Part shown: piece by piece, positions 21,172-31,732 of the stretch | Position numbering within the stretch: position 1 is the first letter of the stretch | Layout: every line of letters begins with the position of its first letter | Source of the DNA: Oidiodendron maius Zn | Lineage: Eukaryota > Ascomycota > Leotiomycetes > Myxotrichaceae | Direction of reading: 5' to 3' | Length of the DNA stretch: 64,000 nt | Assembly (NCBI GenBank): GCA_000827325.1 | Contig: KN832871.1 | Coordinates: 1,736,001 to 1,800,000 of the forward strand | Position numbers and translations under genes: made by a program | The notes under the pieces: model-generated | Databases searched by the model: none | Told to the model about the DNA's origin: nothing | What the model saw: the letters and a program-made list of their open reading frames with translations, nothing else

Positions 21172-22926
21172 TTAATCTGAAGCGGAGTCATATTCGGAAT
21201 CACTCTCTCTGAATAGAACAAATTCGAATCTACCATCTACCTTAGCCTCGATTCTGTCCTGAATCACCGTTTTGTGGTAATCGCTGAGGTCAAAATCCAA
21301 GCCTTGGCACATTACCGAAAGGACAAGTCCTTGGTTGGTCGGTTGCAGCATGGAGATATAGTTGAGGATTCCGTCGAAGGTGAAGGCCGTGATCGCATGG
21401 GCATTGAGTGCTCGAAGATAGCTCAGGCCAGATATAGAAGGCCATATCGTGTCCGTCACTTCATAACCACTAAACGAGAATTTCTCCAGCTTCAGCAGAT
21501 TGGAAGCAAGGCGGATGATTTCAGGACTACGGAAGTATTCCGAGGTTTCGCAAAGATCTAGCTCTCTGAGTCCCGTCAGTTGCGAGACGGAGCTGACCAA
21601 TGTATCTATGTCATCTTTGAAAGCTCCCTCAGATTCTGCCCGTAATATTAGCGACTCAAGGCTGGTTTGATGTGACATTGCTTTATGAAAGTCTTGGTTA
21701 TTGACTAAGGGGTAATATATCAGCTCCAGTTTTCGAAGGCGAATATTGTTACATAGGCAAAGATTTGTCAATATTGAGGGAGCGCTTAAAATCTTCTGGA
21801 ACTGGAGCTCTTGAAGTCGCTTGCAGCGGCCAAGCCAAGCCAGAACTTCGAGATAGACGTTATTTTCAGTTTCTTGAAGGTTGACGAAACCATCTTCGTC
21901 GTGGAGATGCAATATCTCAAGAGCCTCACACCCTTGGAGAAGAGAAAGGTTCTTGATCGCATTAGACTTTAACTCATGTAATTTTAGCACTCTTAATGAG
22001 AGACAGTGGTTGTTAAGCGCAAGGAGAGTTTCAGGTCCAATGCTTTGTGAACTGATGGCTGTAAATGACCGAAGGCTGTTCGATCTAAGAGCACCGAAGA
22101 ACCCAGCAATATCGGAATCCACATTAGCTTGCATGCAAAAGCAAAACATTAGGTCGTCAAAATCAGGACAGTATTCATTTATGACGTTTGCCACGCTTGC
22201 ATTCAGCACAGACCCATCATAAAGAGTAAGAGTTTTGAGTCGAGACAGCCGTCTAGCCCACTTTTGCAGCGCCGTCGTATTGATATTACCAGAAATGTCC
22301 TCGAGAGCAACAATAACCCGGTCGCGGGCTGCTGAGTCGGCAACATATGTCGTGATGGATTCACCAACTGAATCTAGGATGCTGGCCACATTTAGGCGGA
22401 TGTAAGCACTCTTCCCACTTCTTGTCTTCTTTTGGCCCAACTTAAGAGGTGTCTCTTGAGCTTTCAGGAAACTAGACATCTCATCGGTAAAGAAAGTATC
22501 AAGGGACGAGGCTCGGAAAAGGGTGTCTTCAAGGAGCGAGTCAAGATTCCGGAGATCTAAGGAGCGGATATAGAGGCAGTAGGGGTATGCGGTTGTTCCA
22601 AGGCTCGACCGAATGATGGACTGCCATAGGAGGGCCCATTTTCCAGTTGTGCGGATCTGCAAAGCCCTCCCTTCTTGCCATGACACAGGGTCTGCCGTGT
22701 CGGGTTCATCGTCGCGGAAATATTCTGATTGATTATGAATTCTAGCTCCCATTAGTCGACACCTTAAGTAGAACCCAGCGACAGCTAACCTGTAAAGCCA
22801 CGAGAGGGCAGAGCGGACAAGTGTTCTGCCTGCCAAAGCACAGTGAAAGAGAGTCTGGAAATCTTGGCGATTCCCTAACTCCTCGCAGACAAGGACAAGA
22901 ATCTCGGGCGGGAGCGCGGCGACCAT
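21172..22926 (-). CDS. F-box-like / leucine-rich-repeat protein
   Basis: Single exon, 584 aa. It begins with an F-box-like segment, LPPEILVLVCEELGNRQDFQTLFHCALAGRTLV, typical of fungal F-box proteins that bind Skp1. The rest has LRR spacing, for example LRVLKLHEL, LEILHLHDED, LQELQFQKIL, LRKLELIYYPL, LESLILRAES, LRELDLCETS and LEKFSFSGYE, which would form a substrate-binding solenoid of an SCF ubiquitin ligase. The target is unknown; this class is very variable between fungi. The C-terminus is acidic (ESDSEYDSASD). Divergent from RAD9 over 366 bp. Confidence 0.85.
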   Translation of the reverse strand: MVAALPPEILVLVCEELGNRQDFQTLFHCALAGRTLVRSALSWLYRLAVAGFYLRCRLMGARIHNQSEYFRDDEPDTADPVSWQEGRALQIRTTGKWALLWQSIIRSSLGTTAYPYCLYIRSLDLRNLDSLLEDTLFRASSLDTFFTDEMSSFLKAQETPLKLGQKKTRSGKSAYIRLNVASILDSVGESITTYVADSAARDRVIVALEDISGNINTTALQKWARRLSRLKTLTLYDGSVLNASVANVINEYCPDFDDLMFCFCMQANVDSDIAGFFGALRSNSLRSFTAISSQSIGPETLLALNNHCLSLRVLKLHELKSNAIKNLSLLQGCEALEILHLHDEDGFVNLQETENNVYLEVLAWLGRCKRLQELQFQKILSAPSILTNLCLCNNIRLRKLELIYYPLVNNQDFHKAMSHQTSLESLILRAESEGAFKDDIDTLVSSVSQLTGLRELDLCETSEYFRSPEIIRLASNLLKLEKFSFSGYEVTDTIWPSISGLSYLRALNAHAITAFTFDGILNYISMLQPTNQGLVLSVMCQGLDFDLSDYHKTVIQDRIEAKVDGRFEFVLFRESDSEYDSASD

Positions 22927-23292
22927 AGTTTGGACCGAGGAAACTAGATCACTATCTAATTTGACACGAGACGCTTTCGCAAAGCTGAGATTGTAGAACG
23001 CAGTGCGCAGAGAGCAAGTGTTAACTAAAAAGTGCTGCTTTGGTGTATTCTGCTTGCTCGCGGAAGACGCGGGGTTCAGTGGCAGCTGAGATCGAGATCA
23101 CCTGTTTCCGCGACGCGACTTTCTGGACAACGGCCGGGATCTCGACACTATCTCTCAAACTAACAAAATCCTAGCAAAACTTCTAAGTCGCAAGAAGTAT
23201 ACCCTGCTTTCGACCGCAGGATTATCATCATGTGAATCAAGACTCTAGTGCTTTATATCCCGTCTCTCCATAAGAGAGAACAAAATCTTATC
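22927..23292. other. Divergent promoter region, F-box/LRR gene / RAD9
   Basis: 366 bp. GC-rich in the middle (23060..23140). No gene and no clear motif cluster. Confidence 0.5.
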
Positions 23293-24943
23293 ATGCCTGT
23301 TCTGGCCTTCACTCTCAGCCCAGAGTCGCTCGGGAAGCTTCATGATGCACTCGTATGCTTGGGGAAGTTCAGCGAAGCTGTCTGTATAGAAGCAGTCCAT
23401 GATAAGGTACTTAAATCGTCTTTAAGAGACTCACTGTCTAATTTGAAATCCAGCTTACTCTGACTGCTTTGAATTCGTCGAAATCAGCGTACGCGTCTTT
23501 CACATTAATTGAGAAGTTCTTCGCCAAATATCAATTCAAAGGGACTGGTGCCAATCCCTCAAGGGAAAAATTCAATTGCAAGATTTATAACAAAGTCAGT
23601 TTCATGTGTATCCAAGTCATCGACATTGACCATAGCAAAGCTGATACGTTCTAGGCATTGCTTTCAGTATTCAAGGGTCGGGCAACCGATCCTATGAGAG
23701 AGAAAGATACCGCCATTGAGCGATGTGATGTCACAGTAGAGGATGGAGAAGGCACGGGAAAGAGCCGTTTCATTATTAAGATCGCGTGTAGACATGGTAT
23801 GGTTTCAAATATTTATCTAGACCGTACTAATACTCTAGCAAGGCGTTCTGAAAACTTACCGCTTGACATTCGAGTCTGTCTCTCCGATGCATGCTCTCTT
23901 TGTCAAGGAATCTGCGGGCAATGTTTGGTCAATCTCCTCTAGGACACTACGGGAATTTGTAGAGCACTTTGGACCTGGAACAGAGCAGCTCGACATTTAT
24001 TTCGAAGACGGCCGTGTCAGTCTCACTAGCTATACGGAAAAGATTATGTCTGGGAATGGTGAGATGTTGAGTCAATGACGTATGACTTGAGACTGACTAC
24101 TATGATAGAAGTCTTAAAGCAGCCATTGCATACTACGATCGCTGTAGACACTTTGGAGTTTGGCGAGTTTCACGTCGAAGAAAAGCTCCACATCGTGATC
24201 AGCGTCAAAGACTTCAAATCAATAGTTTCTCATGCCAGTACCATTAACACGACTGTCAAAGCGCTGTACTCTCATCCATCTAACCCAATGCAGCTGACAT
24301 ACAGCGATGAGGGCTTATTGAGCGAGTTCATACTTATGACGACCGGGGAGGGCCGTGGTGCTTCTGCCGCGCCCAATTCCCGGGCCAACTCTAAGAGACC
24401 TGCATCAAGACCGGCTTTGGAAGCAACCCCAAGCTCAAAGAAGCCCTCGAATCCCGAAATGCGCCCTCCTTCTACCAGTGCGGCGCTAAGTCTTAATCGC
24501 GATGCAGCACCTAGAAGCAAAGTCTCTAGACCATCGCCACCTCCCCCACAGCCTAGCATTCAAACCGACGCTCTTTTTTTCCCTGAGGCAGATGACGATC
24601 GGCGTTGGGACCCAGTCAACTCCGACGAGGAGGAAGATGAGATGCTGTTGTGGGACGCAGGTGGAAATAGCGTATGCGAATTACACTGAGACAGGATAAA
24701 AGCTAACATTGTGTTTACAGGTCGTGGCCACGATGAATTCTGGGAAGGGCTTACAGAGCGCAGAAACTCAGAGCCAGAGCATCAACGGCCTTTCCCGAAT
24801 TAATGCACAGACTAATCCGGATGCTAGTCTGCCACAAACTCAGCGATTAGCTCCAACCCAGCGGCTTTCAGGGGTAAGTCATATAGCTGTATTATCATAG
24901 CCGAGATCTAACTTGACAGATCCGCGGCATGTTCGATGATTAA
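23293..24943 (+). CDS. RAD9: DNA damage checkpoint clamp subunit Rad9
   Basis: Seven exons: 23293..23406, 23454..23594, 23655..23796, 23843..24058, 24109..24671, 24721..24873, 24920..24943; introns 46-60 bp; 450 aa. The N-terminal about 280 residues form a PCNA-like fold: MPVLAFTLSPESLGKLHDAL at the start, then EKFFAKYQF, CKIYNKALLSVFKGR, and LTYSDEGLLSEFILMT at the end of the second lobe. The tail is Ser/Pro-rich, then acidic (DEEEDEMLLWDAGG), and ends QRLSG-IRGMFDD. The last exon has only 7 codons plus the stop. Rad9 forms the 9-1-1 clamp with Rad1 and Hus1; its phosphorylated tail recruits the Dpb11/TopBP1 class to activate ATR. All junctions keep phase. Confidence 0.95.
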
Positions 24944-25101
24944 CAACAGACGCGAGAACCAGAAACAATACAATATGGACTGACCAGCTTCTTCAAGCCG
25001 GATCTGTCGCAAGGCTTTATATAGTCAAGACGAGCACTGCCTTGCTTCAGCGCTACCAACCAGGGAATGCTTCAGTGACGCATCGAGGAAGGACATGGCT
25101 G

Positions 25102-26193
25102 TCAATCGCCGACAAAGATCCAACTTGTTGCACATCCCGCTCCAATGGCGAGGATTTTGCTGGTGGGCGGTAGATATTTGGCGGAAGCAATTGTATTCCA
25201 CCTTCCTCGGATATCACCATTCACTGTACCAGGTCCACAATTGCCATGTTCGCCCCATCCCCAAGCCACGACGTCGCCTTCTGAGGTAAGGCACACGACA
25301 TGTTCGCTCCCAACGGCGATTTGGGACAGGTCTGGTAGCCCACTGGGAGCTAATTGTCCATGGTCATCTCTACCCCAAGATAGCAATTTTCCATCCTTTT
25401 GTAAGACGAAAACACCGCCCCAACTTGTGCCAACATCTTTCCATCCAGGCACAGCCAATGGAGCTGATGATCTTACATTCCATTTATCCGAGCCTAGTAT
25501 AATGTGCTTTCCATCTACAGGCTCGCCGAGTAAATAGGTGAATTCTCTTCCGCAAACAGCCCTAGTGACCTTAAAATCGATCCCGCAGATCTTGCGTGGA
25601 GAATAAACCATGCCATCAGGTTCACCCAATTGGCCCTTTCTACCATTTCCCCATCCATAGACCTCCCCATTGCTGAGGACAGCAACGACGTGATGCACAG
25701 ACGCGGCTAGGTCGACCACTTCTAAGTCGGAAGGGGGAAAGGCCTCTATAAGTTGGGCTTGCGAAGATCGAAAGAGTAATTCGCCAACTCCTAACTCTCC
25801 CTTATTTCCCGTCCCGAAACTGTACACTTTTGTGGCACGCCCATTCTCATCCTGCTGAACCACGAACGAAGCCTCCCACGAGGCTGCAAATAATCGAATC
25901 GTTACATGTTTAGTCAATGAAGCGTCATCATTATCTGTCCGTAACTGCCAAAACAGAGAATTAGAAGTGTTATGATGAGAAACAAGGCCACAGGCACCAC
26001 TTGTCGCATCACCAGCAACATATAAACGGCCAGACGATAGCATAAGTGTGTGGTTTCCTCCCGCCTTGACTGCAGTCACCTGGTCAGGATATCCATCAGC
26101 AAAGACGGCTGGTTTCGGCACAGAAACATCCTCCTTATGCCCAATCCCAAGTTGACCAGAGCCATTTGACCCTATAGAATATATGGCAACCAT
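25102..26193 (-). CDS. ATS1: RCC1-repeat protein, Ats1-like
   Basis: Single exon, 363 aa. RCC1 blades are visible as SIGSNGSGQLGIG (residue 6), SFGTGNKGELGVG, GWGNGRKGQLG, SWGRDDHGQLAP and AWGWGEHGNCGPG, with intervening HTLMLSSG / HHVVAVLSNG / HVVCLTSEG strands. A compact single-propeller protein beginning YSIGSNGSGQLGIG with no other domain matches yeast Ats1 (333 aa), which pairs with Kti11/Dph3 in wobble-tRNA and diphthamide modification. The family is assigned with confidence; orthology to Ats1 rather than another small RCC1 protein is less certain. Divergent from RPL7 by only 242 bp. Confidence 0.85.
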   Translation of the reverse strand: MVAIYSIGSNGSGQLGIGHKEDVSVPKPAVFADGYPDQVTAVKAGGNHTLMLSSGRLYVAGDATSGACGLVSHHNTSNSLFWQLRTDNDDASLTKHVTIRLFAASWEASFVVQQDENGRATKVYSFGTGNKGELGVGELLFRSSQAQLIEAFPPSDLEVVDLAASVHHVVAVLSNGEVYGWGNGRKGQLGEPDGMVYSPRKICGIDFKVTRAVCGREFTYLLGEPVDGKHIILGSDKWNVRSSAPLAVPGWKDVGTSWGGVFVLQKDGKLLSWGRDDHGQLAPSGLPDLSQIAVGSEHVVCLTSEGDVVAWGWGEHGNCGPGTVNGDIRGRWNTIASAKYLPPTSKILAIGAGCATSWIFVGD

Positions 26194-26264
26194 TTTCTTA
26201 GCCTCCCTCTTTCTAAATGGCTCCTGCTAGTTGACGGATGACTTCTTGAGGTCTGGAAACATTT

Positions 26265-26272
26265 CACGTGAC
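26265..26272. promoter_or_regulatory. CACGTGAC box in the ATS1/RPL7 promoter
   Basis: CACGTGAC followed 2 nt later by ATATATA, about 165 bp upstream of the RPL7 start codon. CACGTG is the bHLH (Cbf1/USF-type) core. Occupancy is not known from sequence. Confidence 0.4.
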
Positions 26273-26369
26273 CATATATAAGTCAGGTCAAAATTCGCTT
26301 GCCCTAGAGGCTCGCTAGCGCTAGTTGCATCCACTTCACAACCAGAAATTATTCCTTTGAACTTTTCTG

Positions 26370-26430
26370 ACGACGACATCGATATCGACATCAACACCGA
26401 CACCGACAAATATATCGATATCGACAACCA
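26370..26430. repeat. GAC/ATC-type short tandem in the RPL7 leader
   Basis: A run built of GACGAC, ATCGATATCGAC and ACCGAC units just before the RPL7 ATG (26436), with two ATCGATATCGAC-like copies (near 26378 and 26413). On the + strand it is pyrimidine-poor and likely transcribed as 5' UTR. Confidence 0.6.
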
Positions 26431-26435
26431 CCGCC

Positions 26436-28035
26436 ATGCCTGCCAAAGCCTCCACGTATGAATCCCCGTCCCATTCGAAGAGCTGATGGTTGGTTGTGTT
26501 GGAGCTATAGTCGCTTGTCCTCTCGCTGGGATGCAATTGTATTGAATGTTTGATCTTGAGCGTCAATATAACGGCAGCCAGCTCGATTCTTCCTGAGCTA
26601 CACCCTCAATGATATAGGCCTTACCAGTTTGCATCATGAGAGGCGTAGTGCGGGGTCTTGAGGCTGAAGATTTCAATTTTCTCCTTTAAAGTCATTGCCG
26701 CACGCAATCATGTAGTGCTATCACGGGCGCCTCGCGCAAGATTCACAACAACAATTGCGCATATGTGCTGTGCACCTTTCTTGGACATCCGTCTGAGGTA
26801 TTGTCGGATGAGAATACACCATCAATTAGAGCCGTTCTCATTCTTTGTGAAAGCAGGATGAGTTCTCTTCTTGACCTGTCTCACCGATTAAATTTATACC
26901 ATCGAGTCAGCCAATTGCGAGAATGCCGCGCATAGCTGCAATTCTCACCCGGCGCTCTCTTCATACAGGGTATGCGGGACATTCAGACTAACTTAATACA
27001 GAACCGTCCCAACAGCGGACCAGATTCTCGTCCCCGAGACTCTCTTGAAGAAGCGCAAGAGCCAGGAGAAGGCGAGAGAGGAGAAAGCGGCGGAGCTCGA
27101 GAAGAAGAGAAAGGTTCGTCGAAACTTTTATTGAGTGCAGTGTGATATTTGAGGCTTTTATGATGCATAACACCATTTTTGCGACTAGATGCTTAGGTAT
27201 CGATGTTGTCGCTAAATTAACCATCTTTCGGGTCTGATTTGCTGTCCCGATATCACATCTGCTTCTCTTTGCAGGTTAACAGATAACTAACTGCTGTTAT
27301 CAACAGGCACAAAAGGAGAAGCGTGGTGTCATCTTCAAGCGTGCCGAGAAGTACGTGAAGGAGTACCGCGATGCGGAGCGCGAGAAAATCCGTCTCAGCC
27401 GTCTTTCGAAGCAAGATGGTACCTTCTATATCCCAGCCGAGGAGAAGTTGGTCTTTGTTGTCCGTATCAAGGGGTAAGATAACCGCTATGGCTGTTTCAT
27501 TGTAGGGTGCTAACCATTCTTACAGTATTAACAAGATTGCACCAAAGCCCCGAAAGATCCTCCAACTACTCCGTCTTCTCCAGATCAACAACGGTGTCTT
27601 CGTTCGCATGACCAAGGCGACCCTTGAGATGCTTAAGGTCGTCGAACCGTGGATTGCCTATGGATACCCCAACCTGAAGACCGTCCGTGAACTTATCTAC
27701 AAGCGCGGATACGGAAAGATCGACAAGCAGCGAATTGCCCTTACCGACAATGCTCTCATTGAGGGTACCCTCGGCAAGTACGGTATTGTCTGCATGGAGG
27801 ACCTGATCCACGAGATCTTCACCGTTGGCCCCAACTTCAAACAGGCATCCAACTTCTTGTGGCCTTTCAAGCTCAGCAACCCAACTGGAGGCTTCCGCAC
27901 CAGAAAATTCAAACATTTCGTGGAGGGTGGTGACTGTAGGTATCTCTTCTCCATGCAGTACAACGTCTTATTAATGTTCAAATAGTGGGTAACCGTGAGG
28001 AGAAGATCAACGCCTTGATCAGGCAGATGAACTAG
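26436..28035 (+). CDS. RPL7: 60S ribosomal protein L7 (uL30)
   Basis: Five exons: 26436..26455, 27002..27113, 27307..27473, 27526..27935, 27986..28035; introns 546, 193, 52 and 50 bp; 252 aa. The 20-nt first exon encodes MPAKAS plus two bases, joined to [18 protein letters not shown]. The basic N-terminal extension ([22 protein letters not shown]) and the L30-fold core ([55 protein letters not shown]) are complete, ending IRQMN. A first exon of a few codons followed by a long intron is usual for fungal ribosomal protein genes. Intron 2 carries a box C/D snoRNA (separate entry). Confidence 0.98.
27156..27242 (+). ncRNA. Intronic box C/D snoRNA, snR39/snR59/snR39B family
   Basis: Inside RPL7 intron 2. 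The C box is ATGATGC at 27160..27166 (one change from RTGATGA) and the D box is CTGA at 27234..27237. The 14 nt directly before the D box (27220..27233, ACCATCTTTCGGGT) are the exact complement of the conserved LSU rRNA stretch ACCCGAAAGATGGT. In S. cerevisiae this rRNA stretch is methylated under snR39, snR59 and snR39B, and snR39 and snR59 lie in introns of RPL7A and RPL7B. The shared host gene and guide make the call strong. By the D-box-plus-five rule the paired base is the G of CCCGAAAG. A C'-like GATGTT lies at 27202. The terminal stem is weak, so the ends are approximate. Confidence 0.85.
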
Positions 28036-28204
28036 GTGCTGTTACGAATTGGACTGGGCTTCGCATTTTGTTTTGCTCCTCCTAGCTGGTATGCATGGCG
28101 TAAAGCATTAAAATAAACAATGATACTCGGGGGCGCTGTGCTTCACATGTGAACATCCTATTTTGCGTGAGCGGATAGTATATATTCATGTCTTGTCCAC
28201 ATAA

Positions 28205-28947
28205 TTAGGCTTTGATATCAAAGCTCGTTCCACAGCCACAGCTGCTAGTTGCAAGAGGATTATCGACAATCTTGAACTGGCTTCCTATTAATTCCATCGT
28301 AAAGTCAACTTTACTCCCTTGGAGCAGCTCTAAGCTCGGCTCGTCCATCACGACCTTCGCTCCTGACCCATCGTCTGCCAGAAAGACAGTGTCTTCTTCT
28401 TCTAGCTTTCCCTTGTTACTTGGTCCTTCTTTTGAACCAGACATTAGAGCCTCGAGCGGTGGCAGAGTCGTTAGAGACATCAAATACTGGAAACCGTGGC
28501 AGCCGCCACTTTCAACCTGGATTCGGAGAGCCAGATTTGGATTTGCATCCGCAGACATAATTTCTTTCAAACGCTGAATACTGTGAGCATGCGACTAGGC
28601 TATTCGATGGAGACAATACGTACATTAGAAGCTCTGGGGGTTATTTCCACCGTCATATCGTTCCCATCCTCGTCCTTACGAGGGTTGAAGACGGCGCTAG
28701 TGTGGCGTTGAACAGCCGATATTGTGAACCCTCGCTTTCCTGACACATGTAATTTTGTACTTGGAAGACTGCTGATGTCGTGAAAGAACCTTCTGGGCGA
28801 GACGCTTGGGAGGAGGAAGTCTAGTAGAGGTCCGGAGGAATTTTGAAAGGATCTTCGTGGAGCAAGCTGCAAGAACGCCCGCGCAGCAGATGAGATATAC
28901 GAGGTTGCCAGCCGTGGACAGCCCCGTGCGATCGGATGAGCTGCCAT
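28205..28947 (-). CDS. ISA2: Mitochondrial iron-sulfur assembly protein Isa2
   Basis: Two exons, 28947..28624 and 28573..28205 (50-bp intron), 230 aa. The first about 75 residues form an Arg/Ser/Ala-rich presequence (ARAFLQLAPRRSF). The A-type carrier domain follows, with NPRKDEDG, LKEIMSADANP, ESGGCHGFQYLMS and the C-terminal NPLATSSCGCGTSFDI. Its three conserved cysteines (GGC and the CGC pair) bind the cluster. Isa2 works with Isa1 and Iba57 to make 4Fe-4S clusters for aconitase, lipoate synthase and biotin synthase. The acceptor used is TATTCAG, since the earlier CACAG breaks frame. A TTG-started extension upstream is ignored. Confidence 0.95.
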
Positions 28948-30210
28948 GAGGTATCTTGTTGGGGTGGTTGGCAAGCGCAAATAAATATCACTGCAAGTTC
29001 AGAATTGAAAGCCCCGTTATCGAGAAAAGATTACTAACAAGGTTCAAGTCGCCTGCGATTACCATTTTATCATGTGACTTTAAGACCTATTTCCCGCTGA
29101 AAATCTTGGGATTAGCATTAAAATTACAGCTCATTCCTATCTCATTATGAAAATGCTGCTCTCAGACAATCCTTTTCATCGGTAGGGCAGATGCTAAGTT
29201 GCCATGATCGAAGAACGCCTGCAATATGACTAGCGAGCAAGAATATCAGCATCGGTTCTTTATGAGGGCCGACGATCAACATAACATAGGGTAATACCTG
29301 GACCAAGTTCGATTCTTTACTATCTACTGGAATAGGATTGAATTCTAATTGTATAAGATGTGTTGAAAATCACCGTATCTTCTGAAATTGTTTAAATAAT
29401 TGCCCGAAAATGGACGCTGTATTAACAACAGATTAAAACAAAGCAGTGGCATCATTTGACTAGGTCGCTCGAGATGAGTATTATTTTCTTGAACACTGAA
29501 TAGATCTTTCTCAAAAGTTGGCCAAGCGGGCTTTGTACTTCCACTCATCTAAAATCATTTACGGAATTCATCACTAAGTTTGTCCCGAACGCCCAACGTT
29601 TCACTCACTGATGAGATGAGATGGCGGAGTCTACTAATTCGAACAGGGACTGATTCTCAGAGAAGTTGGTGCTTAGAAGATGTATCTTGGTCTGTCGGCA
29701 GTTTCAAATCTGACAGCCCTTAGTATTGGAACTTCAGAATTCAAGTTCGATTGATGTGCATCCGGAATTTGAGAGCTTTCTTGTCTCTTTGCTGCTGTCT
29801 GGCGCAGAATTGTTCAAATCTCTAGTTCCATGGTTCGGGACGGGAGCGGGCCTTCAAATGCTCCGTTCCCGATCATGGGTAAGAATTGCTTAGTTTCACG
29901 ATGGTGGTAGAAGTACTGATAAATTCTTCGATTTATAAGAAATTGACCAAAGAAGGAGAGAATTGACATACAGCACCTTCCTTGTGATGGTTAAATCGAC
30001 ATCCTGGTCCCGAAGCAGCCTTCCGCCTCTCAATCCCTTCTGTTTTGGGATCCAGCTCTTGGTAATAATGAAGTCTCTGGGATGCTGTGACGCCACACCT
30101 GCCGCTCCATAAAATCATGCTCTACTCTCCTCGTTCGTCAGGTCCTCAGCACTGTCGACTTTCTCTTCCTCTCTTCCTCTCTTCCTCTTCATTCTCCGGC
30201 AGACGCAATC
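28948..30210. other. Long divergent intergenic region, ISA2 / SDR gene
   Basis: About 1.26 kb. The 28990..29900 part is AT-rich with no supported gene, and open frames are short and unrelated to anything I know. A CTCTTC-repeat (about 30161..30190) sits just before the downstream ATG and is probably its 5' UTR. Confidence 0.5.
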
Positions 30211-31300
30211 ATGGTCAATATCAAAGATATCCGTGCCTCTAACGCAGCTTTCAAAGCATCCAAACACTCGGTAATCGCAGTATTCGTCGGAGCAACGTCA
30301 GGTATTGGGCTCGCTACGGCAAAGCACCTGGCTGATGCCTCTGTCGACCCAACCCTCTATATCCTGGGTCGATCAAGAGCCTCTGCTACTTCGATCCTAG
30401 ACGATCTTGCGAGGATAAATCCACATGCAAAACTCAATTTCATAGAGACTGAGATTAGCTTGATTAAGAATGTCGACACGGCCTGTGATGAGATCCTCTC
30501 CAAGGAGAAGAAGGTCGATTTCCTGTTCATGAGTCCTGGTGGAGTGACTTTTGGCGGCAGAGTGGGTAGGTGGAGCCAAGCGAACTAGGAATCAATCCTT
30601 TACTGATTGGATTTTAGAGAGCAGTGAGGGTATCGATGTCGGTCTTGCCCTCCGGTACTACAGCCGTCTCCGCTTTGTTCATAACCTGTTGCCTCTTCTT
30701 GATGCCAGTGCGACTCCCCGAGTCATTGCAATCTTGGCTGGTGGCAAAGAAAGGGAGCTCGACCTCAATGATTTGGAATGCAAAGTCAACTTCAGTGCTA
30801 TCAGAGCCGCCGGCGTTGGTACCACCCAGCTCACCCTTGCGTTTGAAGAGCTCGCCAAAACCCATCCTAGCATTGCCTTCATTCACAAGTACCCGGGATT
30901 TGTCAATACGGGTGCAGCTGGAAAAATTCTTGACTCCGTTCCCGGCATCTTGGCAATTCCAGCTCGTCTTGTACGCTGGCTAATTTTGCCCATCATAAGT
31001 CTTTTTTTTTCTACGACCCCGGAAGTTGCTGGAGAGAGAGGTCTGTTTCTTGCCACAAGCGCTAGGTTTCCTCCTAATAAGTCAGATACACCCGGTGTTA
31101 CTCTCCCAAACGGCGTTAAGACTGCGGAGAGCACAATTATTACGGAAGGACGGGGAAATGGTGTTTACACACTGGATGAGAATGATGAGGTATCTCTTGA
31201 CACGTCAGTGATGCCGGGCTACCGGTCCGATGGTACTGGTAAGATTGTTTGGCAAGAAACTTTAGCCGTATGGGATCGTGCTATTGGGAGATCGGCTTGA
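30211..31300 (+). CDS. Short-chain dehydrogenase/reductase-like protein with altered active site
   Basis: Two exons, 30211..30565 and 30618..31300 (52-bp intron), 345 aa. The Rossmann signature GATSGIG is at residues 27-33, followed by LYILGRS and FLFMSPGG (in place of the NNAG motif). Where SDRs have Tyr-x3-Lys this protein has F177-S-A-I-R181, followed by the usual helix AAGVGTTQLTLAFEELAK, and then HKYPGFVNTG. The nucleotide-binding fold is therefore kept but the catalytic Tyr and Lys appear replaced. A hydrophobic segment (LVRWLILPIISLFF, near residue 250) may associate with membranes. Substrate unknown. The donor GTAGGT was preferred over GTGGGT, which would break phase. Confidence 0.85.
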
Positions 31301-31732
31301 ATTGAGAGAGCTACTTGAACTGTGTCTGAGTAAAATACTTATCCTGTAGTGCATTGGAACTTTAGTTGCGGTACTGTTTGTTGCGTTATCGTAAACAATT
31401 AATAATTCTCGGGCCATCAATAGCCACAAAAGATAGTAACGAGTTTTATTCTGCCCTGCCAGCGTAATTGTGAGAAGCCATAGATATTTACTCAAAACGG
31501 TATAATTTCCTTATCCCAATGTTAGATTGAGCATTTCCCAGTAGAAATGTTAGCAAGCAGCCCCCCCCCCCCTTCTTCCCTCCTTTCTGGCAAGAAAAAG
31601 AGAAAGAGGCGGATATCGGGCATCCCAGAAAAGGAGAGCAAAGGGACATCGGTAAAAACAAGTACAGAAATGATGTATCTCTACCCCGACATAATATACA
31701 GAATAGTTTACAAGTCTATTGCTCACAATAAC
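31301..31732. other. Convergent intergenic region with 12-C homopolymer
   Basis: 432 bp between convergent genes. It contains an uninterrupted run of 12 C (31561..31572) next to a CT-rich stretch. No gene supported. Confidence 0.6.

Noticed and set aside
26456-27001. Possible second snoRNA in RPL7 intron 1
   Set aside because: Only loose TGATGG/ATGATAT and CTGA pairs, with no guide that I can match to rRNA.
29740-29760. AGTTCGATTGATG resembling a tRNA B box
   Set aside because: No A box or cloverleaf arms around it.
31561-31572. Poly-C run as a functional element
   Set aside because: A homopolymer in a convergent 3' flank; most likely slippage or an assembly-sensitive site.
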